Position numbers and translations under genes: made by a program. From positions 6,885,001 through 6,949,000 of the forward strand of contig NZ_JARUBN010000001.1 in assembly GCF_029626265.1 (NCBI RefSeq): a stretch of 64,000 nt of DNA, given 5' to 3'. Source of the DNA: Micromonospora sp. WMMD1102 (lineage in GTDB: Bacteria > Actinomycetota > Actinomycetes > Mycobacteriales > Micromonosporaceae). The notes under the pieces are model-generated. The model had not been told where the DNA came from and did no database searches. It saw only the letters and a list, made by a program, of their open reading frames with translations. Each line of letters opens with the position of its first letter. The first letter of the stretch is position 1. Shown one piece after another: positions 18,470 to 29,577 of the stretch.

Positions 18470-18740
18470 GTGGTCAGGTTTGTCACCATAGCGGTGACGA
18501 GGCGGTTCGATCTGACCGACGCCCAGTGGGCAACGCTGGAGCCGTTGCTGCCAGCGGCGAAGCAGCCGGGTCGACCGTCCTTGTGGAGCAGACGGCGCTT
18601 GATCGACGGGATTCGGTGGCGGATCCGGGTCAGCCCCCCGTGGCGGGACGTGCCACCCCTGTACGGGTCCTGGCCGGCGGTGTACGCCCTGTTCCGACGT
18701 TGGCAGCGCAACGGGACCCGGCAGCGGATCCTCACCGCGA
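18470..18740 (+). pseudogene. IS5-family transposase N-terminal fragment
   Basis: The frame contains FDLTDAQWATLEPLLP, then GRPSLWSRRRLIDGIRWRIR and WRDVPPLYGSWPAVYALFRR. This is the N-terminal DUF4096-type domain of IS5-family transposases. After RQRIL the similarity stops and the frame continues as low-complexity Pro/Ala sequence to 18862. The DDE catalytic part is missing, so it is inactive. A GTG at 18494 may have been the original start. Confidence 0.85.
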
Positions 18741-18952
18741 CTCCGCCACGCCCAGCCGGCCGCCGATCCGCGCGGGTCCCCACCGCCGCTTCGCCCACCG
18801 GTGCAGCACCTTCCGCTCCAGCGGTGCCGGCGTACATCGCGGTGAGAGGACCTCCCGGGTGATGCGGAATCTTCGACAAGCTCCACACTTCACCCGGAGG
18901 TCCTCACCTATTTCAAGATCCCGCCCTGTCACCAACGCCCATGGCAGAACAC

Positions 18953-20152
18953 CTAGCCGCCGAACGCGGCGAGCCCGGTGAGCCGCTGCCCGATCACCAG
19001 CTGGTGGATCTCGGACGTCCCCTCGTAGGTCAGCACGCTCTCCAGGTTGTTGGCGTGCCGGAGCACCGGGTACTCCCCGCTGATGCCGTTCGCGCCGAGG
19101 ACGGTCCGGCACTGCCGGGCGATCGCGATCGCCTCCCGCACGTTGTTCAGCTTGCCGACGCTCACCTGCTCCGGCCGGAGCGTCCCGGCGTCGGCCAGCC
19201 GGCTCAGGTGCAGGGCCAGCAGATAGCCCTTCTGCAACTCGACAGCCATGTCGGCCAGCTTCGCCTGGGTGAGTTGGAAACCGGCGATCGGCCGGCCGAA
19301 CTGGGTCCGGCTGCCGGCGTAGTCGAGGGTGGCGTGCAGGCAGTCCCGGGCGGCGCCGAGGGCACCCCAGACGATGCCGTAGCGGGCCTCGGTCAGGCAG
19401 CTCAGCGGAGCCCGCAGCCCGGTCGCCGCCGGCAGCTGGGCATCGGCCGGCAGCCGGACCCCGTCGAGGGTGATCTCGCCGGTCGAGGAGGCGCGCAGCG
19501 ACATCTTCCGGCGGATCTCCCGGGCCGCCACCCCGGGCGTTCCCATGGGTACGACGAAACCCCGCACCCCCTCGTCGGTGCGCGCCCAGACCACGGCTAG
19601 GTCGGCCACCGGCGCGTTGGTGATCCACATCTTGCCGCCGGAGAGGACCCAGTCGGAGCCGTCCCGGCTGGCCCGGGTGGTCATCGAGGCGGGATCGGAG
19701 CCGTGGTCCGGCTCGGTCAACCCGAAGCAGCCGATCAGCTCACCGGTCGCCATCCGGGGCAGCCAGTGCCGTTTCTGCTCCTCGGAGCCGTACCGCCAGA
19801 TGGCGTACATGGCAAGCGATCCCTGCACCGACACCAGCGACCGTACGCCGGAGTCGCCGGCCTCCAACTCCAGGCAGGCCAGGCCGTAGGCGACGGCCGA
19901 GGCACCGGCGCAGCCGTACCCGGTCAGGTGCATGCCGAGCAGGCCCAGCCTGCCGAACTCGACGGCCAGTTCCCGCACCGGGGCCTGACCGGCCTCGTAC
20001 CAGTCGGCGACGTGCGGGCGTACCCGGGTGTCGACGAGCCGGGCCACGACGGACCGGATCTGGCGGTCCTCCTCGGAAAGCGTTCCGTCCAGGTCGAGCA
20101 GGTCGAGCGGGGGTGTCCCGGCCCGACCGGTTTCCTCGGTCATGGCCGCCAC
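18953..20152 (-). CDS. Acyl-CoA dehydrogenase, glutaryl-CoA dehydrogenase-like
   Basis: A 399-residue flavoenzyme with the complete acyl-CoA dehydrogenase fold. FGLTEPDHGSDP and WITNAPVADLAVVWA line the flavin. The C-terminal YEGTSEIHQLVIG carries the catalytic base Glu at about 377. Placement of the base and the N-terminal LDLDGTLSEEDRQIR favour the glutaryl-CoA dehydrogenase branch, which oxidises and decarboxylates glutaryl-CoA in lysine and tryptophan breakdown; other short-chain substrates are possible. An ATG at 20143 is an alternative start. It stands alone. Confidence 0.9.
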   Translation of the reverse strand: MAAMTEETGRAGTPPLDLLDLDGTLSEEDRQIRSVVARLVDTRVRPHVADWYEAGQAPVRELAVEFGRLGLLGMHLTGYGCAGASAVAYGLACLELEAGDSGVRSLVSVQGSLAMYAIWRYGSEEQKRHWLPRMATGELIGCFGLTEPDHGSDPASMTTRASRDGSDWVLSGGKMWITNAPVADLAVVWARTDEGVRGFVVPMGTPGVAAREIRRKMSLRASSTGEITLDGVRLPADAQLPAATGLRAPLSCLTEARYGIVWGALGAARDCLHATLDYAGSRTQFGRPIAGFQLTQAKLADMAVELQKGYLLALHLSRLADAGTLRPEQVSVGKLNNVREAIAIARQCRTVLGANGISGEYPVLRHANNLESVLTYEGTSEIHQLVIGQRLTGLAAFGG

Positions 20153-20237
20153 CCTAGTCAGCCGGCGGTCGCGGCGGCCCGGACGGGCGCACGGCCCCGC
20201 CGGCCCGGAGGTCGTCCGGTTCGGGCGGCCGTGCGAT

Positions 20238-20537
20238 TCAGGCAGCCGGCAGGATCAGGACCCGGGCGTGGATCTGGTTGCGCTGCTGGAGCGCGGCGCG
20301 CAGCGCGCGGTGCAGCCCGTCCTCCAGATAGAGGCCGCCGCTCCACTGCACCACGTGCGGGAAGAGGTCGCCGTAGAAGGTGGAGTCCTCGGCGAGCAGC
20401 TTGTCCAGCGCGAGTTCCCGCTTGGTCGTGATGAGCTGGTCCAGGCGCAGCGGGCGTGGCGGGATCTCTGCCCACTGCTTCAACGTGAGCCCGTGGTCCG
20501 GGTAGGGACGCCCGTCCCGAACCGCTTTGAAGATCAC
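20238..20537 (-). CDS. Small ParB/Srx-fold-like conserved actinobacterial protein
   Basis: A 99-residue protein. RPLRLDQLITTKRELALDKLL is followed by LYLEDGLHRALRAALQ and HARVLIL. This arrangement (target-binding strand, then DGxHRxxAA, then a final strand) is that of the ParB N-terminal/sulfiredoxin-like fold, although no partition or nuclease partner is present. The protein is widespread in actinobacteria and uncharacterised to my knowledge. Confidence 0.7.
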   Translation of the reverse strand: MIFKAVRDGRPYPDHGLTLKQWAEIPPRPLRLDQLITTKRELALDKLLAEDSTFYGDLFPHVVQWSGGLYLEDGLHRALRAALQQRNQIHARVLILPAA

Positions 20538-20724
20538 GACGGCACGCTCCTCCCCATGGCCGTGCTGGCCCGACCCCTCGCCCTGCTGCTCCGGCGGCCC
20601 GCCACCGACGCACGCCGCACGCTACCAACGACGCCCGTCAGCCTAGCGACCTCCGACTACCCCGTGGTTTGTCCGCCGATGTCAGTTTCGTTACTACTAT
20701 CGGTGACCTGTCGACGGCTTTCGG

Positions 20725-21357
20725 TCAGGATGTCAGTCCCCACCGCCCCCGGTGCACCACCTCGGCCGGCGGCCGGCGACCGCGACGCAGCGAAGCCGAG
20801 CGGTGGTCCGGGGCCGGGTAGCCGATGCTCAGCGCGCCGATCGGCACCAGCTCCGCCGGCACCCCGAACGCCGCCCGGAACGGATCGACCCGCTCCACCG
20901 GGATGCCGAAGAAGCAGGCGCCTAGCCCGGAGTCCACCGCAGTCAACAGCATCAGCAGCGCGGCGAAACCGGTGTCGACATACCAGTACGGCACCGGCCA
21001 GCGGGACTCGTCGCGGTCCGTCCAGCCCTTGTCCGGCTCGGCGTACCTGTCGAGATAGGCCGACCGGTCCGCCAGCGGTACGACGATCAGCGGCGCCCGG
21101 CGCATCCCGGTCAGCCACCGGCTCTGCCCCCGGCCGGCCGGGTCGGGCCGGCCGGTGTCCGGGGCGGTCGCCGTCCAGAACAGTTCCCGGTCCGCCGGCT
21201 CGGTCAGCACCAGGAACGCCCAGCCCTGGGAGAACCCGGCCGACGGGGCCCGGACGGCGTGCTCCAGCAACCGGTCCACCAGCTCGGCCGGCACCGGCCG
21301 GTCCGGGTCGTAGTTGCGGACCATCCGCCGGCGCCGGACCACCGTCGAGAACTCCAT
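20725..21357 (-). CDS. Nitroreductase family protein
   Basis: A 210-residue FMN-dependent oxidoreductase. The N-terminal RRRRMVRNYDPDRPVP matches the FMN-phosphate-binding motif of the family; APSAGFSQGW and the late GLGACFFGIPVERVDPFR region complete the fold. These enzymes reduce nitro groups, quinones or flavins with NAD(P)H. The stop of this gene and the start of the epimerase upstream are unlinked except for 21 bp, so co-transcription with the aldose epimerase is likely. Confidence 0.88.
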   Translation of the reverse strand: MEFSTVVRRRRMVRNYDPDRPVPAELVDRLLEHAVRAPSAGFSQGWAFLVLTEPADRELFWTATAPDTGRPDPAGRGQSRWLTGMRRAPLIVVPLADRSAYLDRYAEPDKGWTDRDESRWPVPYWYVDTGFAALLMLLTAVDSGLGACFFGIPVERVDPFRAAFGVPAELVPIGALSIGYPAPDHRSASLRRGRRPPAEVVHRGRWGLTS

Positions 21358-21378
21358 CGCGAGCGCCGCCTCTCCGCG

Positions 21379-22317
21379 TCAGGCGCCGGGCCGGATGCCC
21401 CAGCTGCCCTGCCAGGTCTGCCCCGGTTCGAGGACGATCACGTCCCGGCCGGACCGGAACCCGTCCGGCGGGCAGGTCATCGGCTCCACCGCCACCGACC
21501 GCCGGTAGCGGTCGCCGGTCAGGGTGTCCCCGGTGAAGACCTGCCACCAGCCGAACGACGGGTCGGCCCAGATGCTCACCGCCGCACCGTCGTCGGGAGC
21601 GGCCAGCGTGACGCTGGAACCCCAGTCGTGCACCAGCGTCGGGTCGAGGTCCCCGAAGGCCAGGTCCAGCACGGCCGGGCCGATCCGGCGCGGCTCGGTG
21701 AAGTCGTACTCCCCGCCGGTCACCTTCGCCGCCCCGATCGGCAGCAGCCGGCCGTCCAGCAGCAGCCGGCTGCGCCCCGGCACCCGCATCCGCAGGTCGT
21801 CCACGGCCACCCCGGGCAGCCGCAGGTACGGGTGCACCGAGAAGCCGAACGGGCAGGGCTCCCGGCCGACGTTGGTGGCCTCGTGGCTGACCCGCAGCCC
21901 GTCGGCGCCGACCTGCCAGCGCGCCCGCATCGACAGCGGCCACGGGTAGCCCACCTGGGCGGGCATCTCGCAGGCCACCACCACCTCGTCCGGCCGCTGC
22001 TCGACAAGCCGCCACGGCAGCCAGTTGACCAGACCGTGGATGGCGGTGTGCCGCTGCGGCTCGGTGAGCGAAAGTTGCAGCTCCTGCCCGGCGAAGGTGT
22101 ACTTCCCGTCCCGGATCCGGTTCGGCCACGGCGCCAGCACCTGACCCGCGCAGCCGGCCGGCAGTTCGTCCTCCGCGTACCCGTCCAGGTAGTCCACGCC
22201 GTTCGCCCGGTACGCCCGCAGGCCGCCACCGACCTCGACCACCACGGCCTGCTGGTCGCCCGCCGAGATGGTCCACTGTGCACCGGAGAGCGGCCGGGCC
22301 GCCTTGACGTTGTCCAT
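21379..22317 (-). CDS. Aldose 1-epimerase family protein
   Basis: The ATG at 22317 gives 312 residues; a longer frame upstream runs into the MFS gene. The protein is a galactose-mutarotase-like beta-sandwich: APWPNRIRDGKYTF, the TAIHGLVNW histidine motif, SVHPYLRLPG with the second His, and a late FTGDTLTGDRYRRSVAVEPM that includes the catalytic Glu region. It interconverts alpha and beta anomers of a sugar or sugar-phosphate; substrate unknown. Confidence 0.88.
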   Translation of the reverse strand: MDNVKAARPLSGAQWTISAGDQQAVVVEVGGGLRAYRANGVDYLDGYAEDELPAGCAGQVLAPWPNRIRDGKYTFAGQELQLSLTEPQRHTAIHGLVNWLPWRLVEQRPDEVVVACEMPAQVGYPWPLSMRARWQVGADGLRVSHEATNVGREPCPFGFSVHPYLRLPGVAVDDLRMRVPGRSRLLLDGRLLPIGAAKVTGGEYDFTEPRRIGPAVLDLAFGDLDPTLVHDWGSSVTLAAPDDGAAVSIWADPSFGWWQVFTGDTLTGDRYRRSVAVEPMTCPPDGFRSGRDVIVLEPGQTWQGSWGIRPGA

Positions 22318-22333
22318 GCCGGGACGATAGCCG

Positions 22334-23776
22334 TTACCCGCCGGTGGCGCCCGGCTGGCCGCCCGCCGCGCCGGGGTGCGGCGGCCGGTAGCGGACCAGC
22401 GCCGGGAAGAGGACCCCGAGCAGCAGCGCGAGTACCGCCGCGACCAGCCCACCGCCGACCCAGGCGAAGCCGACCCCGAAGGCGGCGGCGGTGCTGCCGG
22501 CCCGCAGGTCACCCAGCCGGGGACCGCCGGCCACCACCGTGATGTTCACCCCCTGCAACCGGCCGCGCAGCCGGTCCGGGGCGTAGACCTGCAACATCGA
22601 CTGCCGGAAGACCGCGCTGACCAGGTCGGCCGCCCCGGCCACCGCGAGCAGCACGACGGCCAGCCAGAGCTGCCGGGCCAGTCCGGCGGCGGCGATCGCC
22701 AGCCCCCAGCCGACCACCGCGCCGACCAGGGCCAGCCCCTGCCGGCGTACCCGGCTGATCCAGCCGGAGGTGAGGCCGCCGAGTACCGATCCGATGGCGA
22801 TCGCGCTGAACAGCCAGCCGACCGCCGAACCGCCGCCGAACCGCTCCTGGGCCACCTCGGGGAAGAGCGCCCGGGGCATCGCCAGCACCATCGCGATGAT
22901 GTCGACGGCGAAGGAGAGCAGCAGCACCGGAGTGGTGGCCAGATAGCGGAACCCGTCCACCACGCTGGCCAGGCCGACCCGCCGGGGCTGCCCGCCGTCG
23001 TCCAGCGGCGGCATCGGGGGCAGCCGGTAGGTGGCCCAGAGCGAGACGGTGAAGAGCAGCGCGTCCACCCCGTACGCCACCGGGAGCACCACCTCGACCG
23101 GGCCGGCCGAGAAGACCAGGCCGGCGGCGAGCGGACCGAGTACGCCACCGGCGGTCGACGTGGTGTAACCGAGGGTGTTCGCCGCCGGCACCAGCGAGGT
23201 GGGCACCAACCGGGCGATGATCGCCTGCCGGGCCGGTGAACTGATCGCGAACGCGGTGGTCTGCACCGCCACCAGCACCAGCAGCAGCACCGGGCTGCCG
23301 ACCCGGAACACCGCCTGGAGCAGCAGTCCGCCGGTGGAGAGCCACATCAGCACCGAACTGGCCAGCAGCAGCTTGCGCCGGTCCACCGCGTCGGCGACGG
23401 CACCGCCCCAGAGGCCGAAGACCAGTAGCGGGACGAATCCGGCGATGCCCAGCAGTCCGACCCAGAACGACTCCCGGGTCAGCGCGAACATCTCCACCGG
23501 TACGGCGACCGCGGTGAGTTGGAAGCCGAACATCGAGACGCCGTTGCCGATCCAGAGCCGCCGGTACGCCGGCACCCGCAGCGGTCGTACGTCCATCGCC
23601 CACCGGGCGAACCGCCCCCCGGACCGTGCCCTGACCGCGGCGGCGGCCGGCTCGGCGGTTCCGGCCAGCCCCGACGCGGCGGCGGCCTGGTTCGGTGCGG
23701 CGGAGCCGGTGGCGGCCTGGTCCGGTGCGGCGGAGTCGCCGTCCCCCCGTTCGGCGCCGGGATCAACGCCGGTCAA
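22334..23776 (-). CDS. MFS transporter, EntS-like exporter type
   Basis: A 480-residue protein with a ~60-residue Ala/Pro-rich N-terminus and then about twelve transmembrane helices. The loop [14 protein letters not shown] is the conserved motif A between helices 2 and 3, and the overall pattern fits the EntS/MFS_3 exporter group. Its ATG overlaps the PdxH stop (ATGA), so the two are co-translated, though no functional link is obvious. Substrate unknown. Confidence 0.88.
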   Translation of the reverse strand: MTGVDPGAERGDGDSAAPDQAATGSAAPNQAAAASGLAGTAEPAAAAVRARSGGRFARWAMDVRPLRVPAYRRLWIGNGVSMFGFQLTAVAVPVEMFALTRESFWVGLLGIAGFVPLLVFGLWGGAVADAVDRRKLLLASSVLMWLSTGGLLLQAVFRVGSPVLLLVLVAVQTTAFAISSPARQAIIARLVPTSLVPAANTLGYTTSTAGGVLGPLAAGLVFSAGPVEVVLPVAYGVDALLFTVSLWATYRLPPMPPLDDGGQPRRVGLASVVDGFRYLATTPVLLLSFAVDIIAMVLAMPRALFPEVAQERFGGGSAVGWLFSAIAIGSVLGGLTSGWISRVRRQGLALVGAVVGWGLAIAAAGLARQLWLAVVLLAVAGAADLVSAVFRQSMLQVYAPDRLRGRLQGVNITVVAGGPRLGDLRAGSTAAAFGVGFAWVGGGLVAAVLALLLGVLFPALVRYRPPHPGAAGGQPGATGG

Positions 23777-24426
23777 GGTGCCAGCCGCTCAATGATCCAA
23801 TCGTCCGCACCGGTCCGACGGTAGCGCAGTCGATCGTGCAACCGGCTGGCCCGTCCCTGCCAGAACTCCACCGTCGCCGGCACCACCCGCAGGCCGCCCC
23901 AGTGCGGTGGCGGCGGCACCGGCACGCCGTCCGGAAACCGCTGCGCGACCTCCCGGAACCGGTCGTCCAGGGCGGCCCGGTCGGCGACCACCTCCGACTG
24001 CGGACTGGCCCAGGCGCCGAGCTGCGAACCACGCGGCCGGGTGGCGAAGTACTCCTCCGTCTCGGCCCGGTCGACCGGCCCGATCGTGCCGCAGACCACC
24101 ACCTGCCGCTGCATCGGAAACCACGGCAGCAGCAGGCTGGCGTACGGGTTCGTCCCCGCCTCGGTGCCCTTGCGCGACCCGTAGTTGGTGTAGAAGACCA
24201 GTCCGCGCTCGTCGTACCCCTTCAGCAGGACCGTCCGGGTGCTCGGCCGGCCCCGGTCGTCGGCGGTGGCCACCACCATCGCGTTCGGTTCGGGCAGCCC
24301 GGCGGTGACCGTGTCGAGGAACCAGCGGTGGAACTGGGTCCACCAGTCCGGCGCAAGATCCGCCTCGGTGAGCCCGTCGACCGACCCGTACTCCCGGCGC
24401 AGTCCGGCCGGCGGTGTGTCCCGCAT
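23773..24426 (-). CDS. pdxH: Pyridoxamine 5'-phosphate oxidase
   Basis: The ATG at 24426 gives 217 residues. The protein has the PdxH order: [16 protein letters not shown], then [35 protein letters not shown], and a C-terminal [20 protein letters not shown] that binds PLP and FMN. It oxidises pyridoxine or pyridoxamine phosphate to pyridoxal phosphate with FMN and oxygen. It is divergent from the citrate synthase gene and overlaps the MFS gene downstream. Confidence 0.94.
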   Translation of the reverse strand: MRDTPPAGLRREYGSVDGLTEADLAPDWWTQFHRWFLDTVTAGLPEPNAMVVATADDRGRPSTRTVLLKGYDERGLVFYTNYGSRKGTEAGTNPYASLLLPWFPMQRQVVVCGTIGPVDRAETEEYFATRPRGSQLGAWASPQSEVVADRAALDDRFREVAQRFPDGVPVPPPPHWGGLRVVPATVEFWQGRASRLHDRLRYRRTGADDWIIERLAP

Positions 24427-24672
24427 CACGTCACATCCCTGTTCCTCGATCGAAGGCGGAGCGCCCGCGCCAACCCGCCCGCCGCCCGTGGACGTCCCCC
24501 CGTCGGGCACCTCCGGACCGCCTCGTGTCGCGTGTAGCACAACCGTGACCTCTCGCAAAGTTAGTTACCCAGCAGGCAAGATGGCACGAATACATCGCTG
24601 AGTACGCAAGGGCCCGCGCCGGGTACTGCCGGGCGGGCCCGCAACGCACGGACGACCGATCCAGGAGCGCGC

Positions 24673-25779
24673 ATGTCCGACTTCAAACCGGGGCTGGAAG
24701 GCGTGATCGCCTTCGAGACCGCCATCGCCGAGCCTGACAAGGAAGGAGGGGCGCTGCGCTATCGCGGGGTCGACATCGAAGACCTCATCGGCCAGGTTTC
24801 CTTCGGCAACGTCTGGGCGCTGCTCGTGGACGGCCGGTTCGGTCCCGGCCTGCCCCCGGCCGAGCCGTTCCCGGTGCCGGTGCACTCCGGCGACATCCGG
24901 GTCGACGTGCAGTCGGCGGTGGCGATGCTGGCGCCGTACTGGGGGCTGAACCAGTTCCTCGACATCTCCGACGAGCAGGCCCGGGAGGACCTGGCCCGGG
25001 TCTCGGTGACCGCGCTCTCCTTCGTCGCCCAGTCGGCGCGCGGGCTCGGGCTGCCGGCCGTACCGCAGAAGGAGATCGACAAGGCGGAGACGATCGTCGA
25101 GCGGTTCATGAAGCGCTGGCGGGGCGAGCCGGACCCGAGGCACGTGAAGGCGGTCGACGCCTACTTCATCTCCGCCGCCGAGCACGGGCTGAACGCCTCC
25201 ACCTTCACCGCCCGGATCGTCGCCTCGACCGGTGCCGACGCCGCCGCCTGCATCTCGTCCGGGATCGGCGCCCTCTCCGGGCCGCTGCACGGCGGTGCGC
25301 CGTCCCGGGTACTGCACATGATCGAGGCCGTGGAGCGCAGCGGCGACGCCGAGGGGTACGTCAAGGGCGTACTCGACCGGGGCGAGCGGCTGATGGGCTT
25401 CGGGCACCGGATCTACCGGGCCGAGGACCCGCGCGCCCGGGTGCTCCGGCGTACCGCCAAGGAACTCGGCGCACCGCGCTTCGAGATCGCCGAGGCGCTG
25501 GAGAAGGCCGCGCTGGCCGAGCTGCACGCCCGCAAGCCGGACCGGGTACTCGCCACGAACGTCGAGTTCTGGTCCGCCGTGGTGCTCGACTTCGCCGAGG
25601 TACCGGCACACATGTTCACCTCGATGTTCACCTGTGCCCGGATGGGCGGGTGGAGCGCGCACATCCTGGAGCAGAAGAAGCTGAAGCGGCTGGTCCGGCC
25701 GGCCGCCCGGTACACCGGCCCCGGCCCCCGCAAGCCCGCCGGGGTGGAAGGCTGGGACGCCGTCCCACACGACGTCTGA
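24673..25779 (+). CDS. Citrate synthase, citrate synthase 2 subfamily
   Basis: A 368-residue enzyme condensing acetyl-CoA with oxaloacetate. The histidine sites are AAEHGLNAS, GPLHGGAP and MGFGHRIYR. Where classical enzymes have the catalytic Asp in NVDFY, this one reads NVEFWSAVV; Glu there is usual in the actinobacterial citrate synthase 2 group as I recall it. The C-terminus (GWSAHILEQKKLKRLVRPAARY) is intact. AGGAG precedes the ATG. A strong hairpin follows the stop, so it is probably monocistronic. Confidence 0.92.
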   Translation: MSDFKPGLEGVIAFETAIAEPDKEGGALRYRGVDIEDLIGQVSFGNVWALLVDGRFGPGLPPAEPFPVPVHSGDIRVDVQSAVAMLAPYWGLNQFLDISDEQAREDLARVSVTALSFVAQSARGLGLPAVPQKEIDKAETIVERFMKRWRGEPDPRHVKAVDAYFISAAEHGLNASTFTARIVASTGADAAACISSGIGALSGPLHGGAPSRVLHMIEAVERSGDAEGYVKGVLDRGERLMGFGHRIYRAEDPRARVLRRTAKELGAPRFEIAEALEKAALAELHARKPDRVLATNVEFWSAVVLDFAEVPAHMFTSMFTCARMGGWSAHILEQKKLKRLVRPAARYTGPGPRKPAGVEGWDAVPHDV

Positions 25780-25785
25780 GGTGCA

Positions 25786-27118
<1,333 letters not shown>

Positions 27119-27308
27119 GCCCCGCCGCCACCCGGGTCGGGCCGGTCGGCCGGACCGCCCGACCCGAGTGGATCGAAAGACGCAGCTCACCCGCGACATG
27201 CGGGCGCGCCTCTCCCCAACGGGTGACCGAGCGGCGTACCGTGTGACGAGGACGCCCGGGTGGCTGACCCGTGGCGTGGGGCCAGCGAGGCGGGACGGAG
27301 GCAACGCG

Positions 27309-28379
27309 ATGCGGCCAGTACGCTTCGTCGCCCTCTCCGAGGACGGCCAAGCTATGGTGCTCACCGACGAGGTGGGCCGTCTTCTCGCGCTGCCGATCGA
27401 CGAGCGGGTCGCGACCGTCCTGCACAACGAGCCCGGCAGCGCTCCACTGGCCGTGGCCGGCCCCGGCACCGAACCGGCACCCTCACTGTCGCCAAGGGAC
27501 ATCCAGGCCCGGATCCGCTCCGGCGAGTCCGCCGAGGACGTGGCCCGGATCGCCGGGGTGCCGGTCGACCGGGTGCTGCGGTACGCCGGCCCGGTGCTCC
27601 AGGAGCGGGCGATGCTCGCCCAGCACGCCCGGCGGACCCGGCTGAAGAACGCCGAGAACCAGTCCCCGCTCGCCGAGATCGTCGACGGCCGGCTCTCCCA
27701 GCACGGCATCGACACCGAGAAGATCTCCTGGGACGCCTACCGGCGCGACGACGGCACCTGGCGGATCATCGCGACCTGGCCCTCCGGCAAGGCCACCGCG
27801 CAGGCGATCTGGGATCTCGACAAGGCCCGCCAGGCGGTGACCCCGCACGACGACATGGCGCAGTACCTGTGCGCCGAGCGTCCCGCGCCGCTGCTCGGCC
27901 AGGAGCCCGCGCCGGAACGCGGCGGCCACGCGCTGCCCGGTCCGTCCCGGGTGGAGCCGGGCCGTGGCGGGCACGGCCTGCCGGCCGCCGCCGGTGACCA
28001 TCCGCGCCCGAGCCGCGACCCGATCCGGGCCGGCCGGGACGCGCTGCTCGCCGGGCTGGACCGGCCGCTCGGCTCGACCGCCGGGCGCGGGCTCGACCCG
28101 GCGGCGTCGATGGCGTCGCCGGACGCGCCCCGGCAGCGCCCCGTCGCCGGTGGCGCCGCCGCACTGCTCGGCGGTGGTCCCGGCTCCGCGTTCGACGACG
28201 ACGCCGACGCGCCGAAGGAGGTCCCGGCGGTGCCGTCGCTGGCGGTGCTCCGGCCGCGCCGGGCCGCCGCAGCCGGCTCCGGTGAGTCCGGTGACGCCGC
28301 CGGCAAGCCGCGCAAGCGCCTGCCGAGCTGGGACGACGTCCTTTTCGGCGGCGGTCCCGCCGCCCGCGAGACCTCCTGA
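27309..28379 (+). CDS. sepH: Septation protein SepH (DUF3071)
   Basis: The ATG at 27309 gives 356 residues. The N-terminal ~190 residues form the DUF3071 domain, with VRFVALSEDGQAMVLTDE, a helix-turn-helix-like IQARIRSGESAEDVARIAGV, and ISWDAYRRDDGTWRII. The C-terminal half is Pro/Gly/Arg-rich and probably disordered. SepH binds FtsZ and promotes Z-ring assembly in actinobacteria. The longer frame starting at 27168 lacks family resemblance before this Met. Confidence 0.93.
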   Translation: MRPVRFVALSEDGQAMVLTDEVGRLLALPIDERVATVLHNEPGSAPLAVAGPGTEPAPSLSPRDIQARIRSGESAEDVARIAGVPVDRVLRYAGPVLQERAMLAQHARRTRLKNAENQSPLAEIVDGRLSQHGIDTEKISWDAYRRDDGTWRIIATWPSGKATAQAIWDLDKARQAVTPHDDMAQYLCAERPAPLLGQEPAPERGGHALPGPSRVEPGRGGHGLPAAAGDHPRPSRDPIRAGRDALLAGLDRPLGSTAGRGLDPAASMASPDAPRQRPVAGGAAALLGGGPGSAFDDDADAPKEVPAVPSLAVLRPRRAAAAGSGESGDAAGKPRKRLPSWDDVLFGGGPAARETS

Positions 28380-28396
28380 CCCCACCGGGTGCGCCG

Positions 28397-28966
28397 CTAC
28401 AACGGCCAGCTCGCCAGCCGGTCGTACGTCGGCCGGGGGCCGAGCTGGCTGCGCACCAGCACCAGTTCGGTCGCCGGCCAGGACGGTCCCAGATAGCCGT
28501 CGAGGGTGCTCAGGTCCTCGTCCAGACTTCCCGGATCGATCCGCTCGCCGGGGCGGGCCAGGGTGAGGTGCGGTCGCAGCGGCCGGACGTCGAACGGGAT
28601 CCTGGCCCGGCGCAACTCCCGGCGGACCGTCGCGCCCAGCCGGCGCAGTACGTCGACCTCGCCGCGCAGCCCCACCCAGAGCACCGTGAACCGTCCCCGG
28701 CCGAACCGCCCACCGCCGCCGAACCGGAGCCGGGGCGCCCGCAGTCCGCCGGACGTCTCCACCCGGGAGAGCGCCTCCTCGACCACGGGCAGCCGCTCGT
28801 CCGGCACCTCGCCGAGGAACGCGACGGTCACGTGCAGCGTCGACGGGGCGGTCAGCCGCACGTTGACCCCGGACCGGGCTGCCGCGCCGATCCGGAGCCG
28901 GTGGACCTGCGCGACGATGTCGTGCACGGCCTCCGGCGGTGGATAGACGGCCACGAAGAGACGCAC
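28397..28966 (-). CDS. thpR: RNA 2',3'-cyclic phosphodiesterase
   Basis: A 189-residue 2H phosphoesterase. The two catalytic motifs are HVTV at about 45-48 and HLTL at about 133-136, each preceded by the usual hydrophobic strand. It opens 2',3'-cyclic phosphates on RNA ends. It is convergent with sepH (18-bp gap) and runs with the membrane gene upstream on the same strand. Confidence 0.9.
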   Translation of the reverse strand: MRLFVAVYPPPEAVHDIVAQVHRLRIGAAARSGVNVRLTAPSTLHVTVAFLGEVPDERLPVVEEALSRVETSGGLRAPRLRFGGGGRFGRGRFTVLWVGLRGEVDVLRRLGATVRRELRRARIPFDVRPLRPHLTLARPGERIDPGSLDEDLSTLDGYLGPSWPATELVLVRSQLGPRPTYDRLASWPL

Positions 28967-29007
28967 CTAGCGCGCCTTTCGCCGGCAGCGGGTCGCGGGC
29001 CGGCGGC

Positions 29008-29517
29008 TCAACCGCTGCCCTGGCGCGGCCCGGCCTGCGGGGACGGCAGGACCAGGCCGGCGGCCTGCAACTCGCCCTCGACGCGTACCCGTTCGATCTC
29101 CAGGTCGATGCCGTCCAGGGCGCCGAGATGTTCGGCCACCCCGAGGCAGCGGCTGGCCAGGCGCAGCCGGTCGTCGTACGCCTCCAGCACCGCCGCCTGC
29201 CAGACCCGGGACCGGCCGGCGATGCTGAGCCGCTGGTCGCCCAGCCGGCGCAGGTCGGCGGCGATCCGTTCGATCGCCGGATGATCCACCCGCTCCAGTC
29301 CGGAAAGATCGATTTCGCCGGCCCGCGGGTCCACTTCGAACGCCTGGTCCAGTCGACTTATCGTCCGGCGTGAGCGGCGGTCCTCCCGGCGCTCGGCGAG
29401 CCAGCCGGCGAGCCGGTCGACCAGCTCGTCGGCGAAGATCAGCGCGGCCAGAGCGACCGGCAGGCAGATCGTGGCAAGCAGGGCCAGCGGCAGCGCGAAT
29501 GCATGCACGATGGCCAC
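29008..29517 (-). CDS. Membrane-anchored helical protein, unknown function
   Basis: A 169-residue protein with one strong N-terminal hydrophobic segment (AFALPLALLATICLPVALAAL) followed by a charged helical body, including LVDRLAGWLAERREDRRSRR and a long amphipathic region. I do not recognise a family; similar proteins seem common in Micromonosporaceae. It probably anchors in the membrane with the helices in the cytoplasm. Confidence 0.65.
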   Translation of the reverse strand: MAIVHAFALPLALLATICLPVALAALIFADELVDRLAGWLAERREDRRSRRTISRLDQAFEVDPRAGEIDLSGLERVDHPAIERIAADLRRLGDQRLSIAGRSRVWQAAVLEAYDDRLRLASRCLGVAEHLGALDGIDLEIERVRVEGELQAAGLVLPSPQAGPRQGSG

Positions 29518-29577
29518 GTTCTCCGACGCTAACCGGCGGCACCCCGGCCCGCTACCGGTTTTGCACGGAACGGGTAT

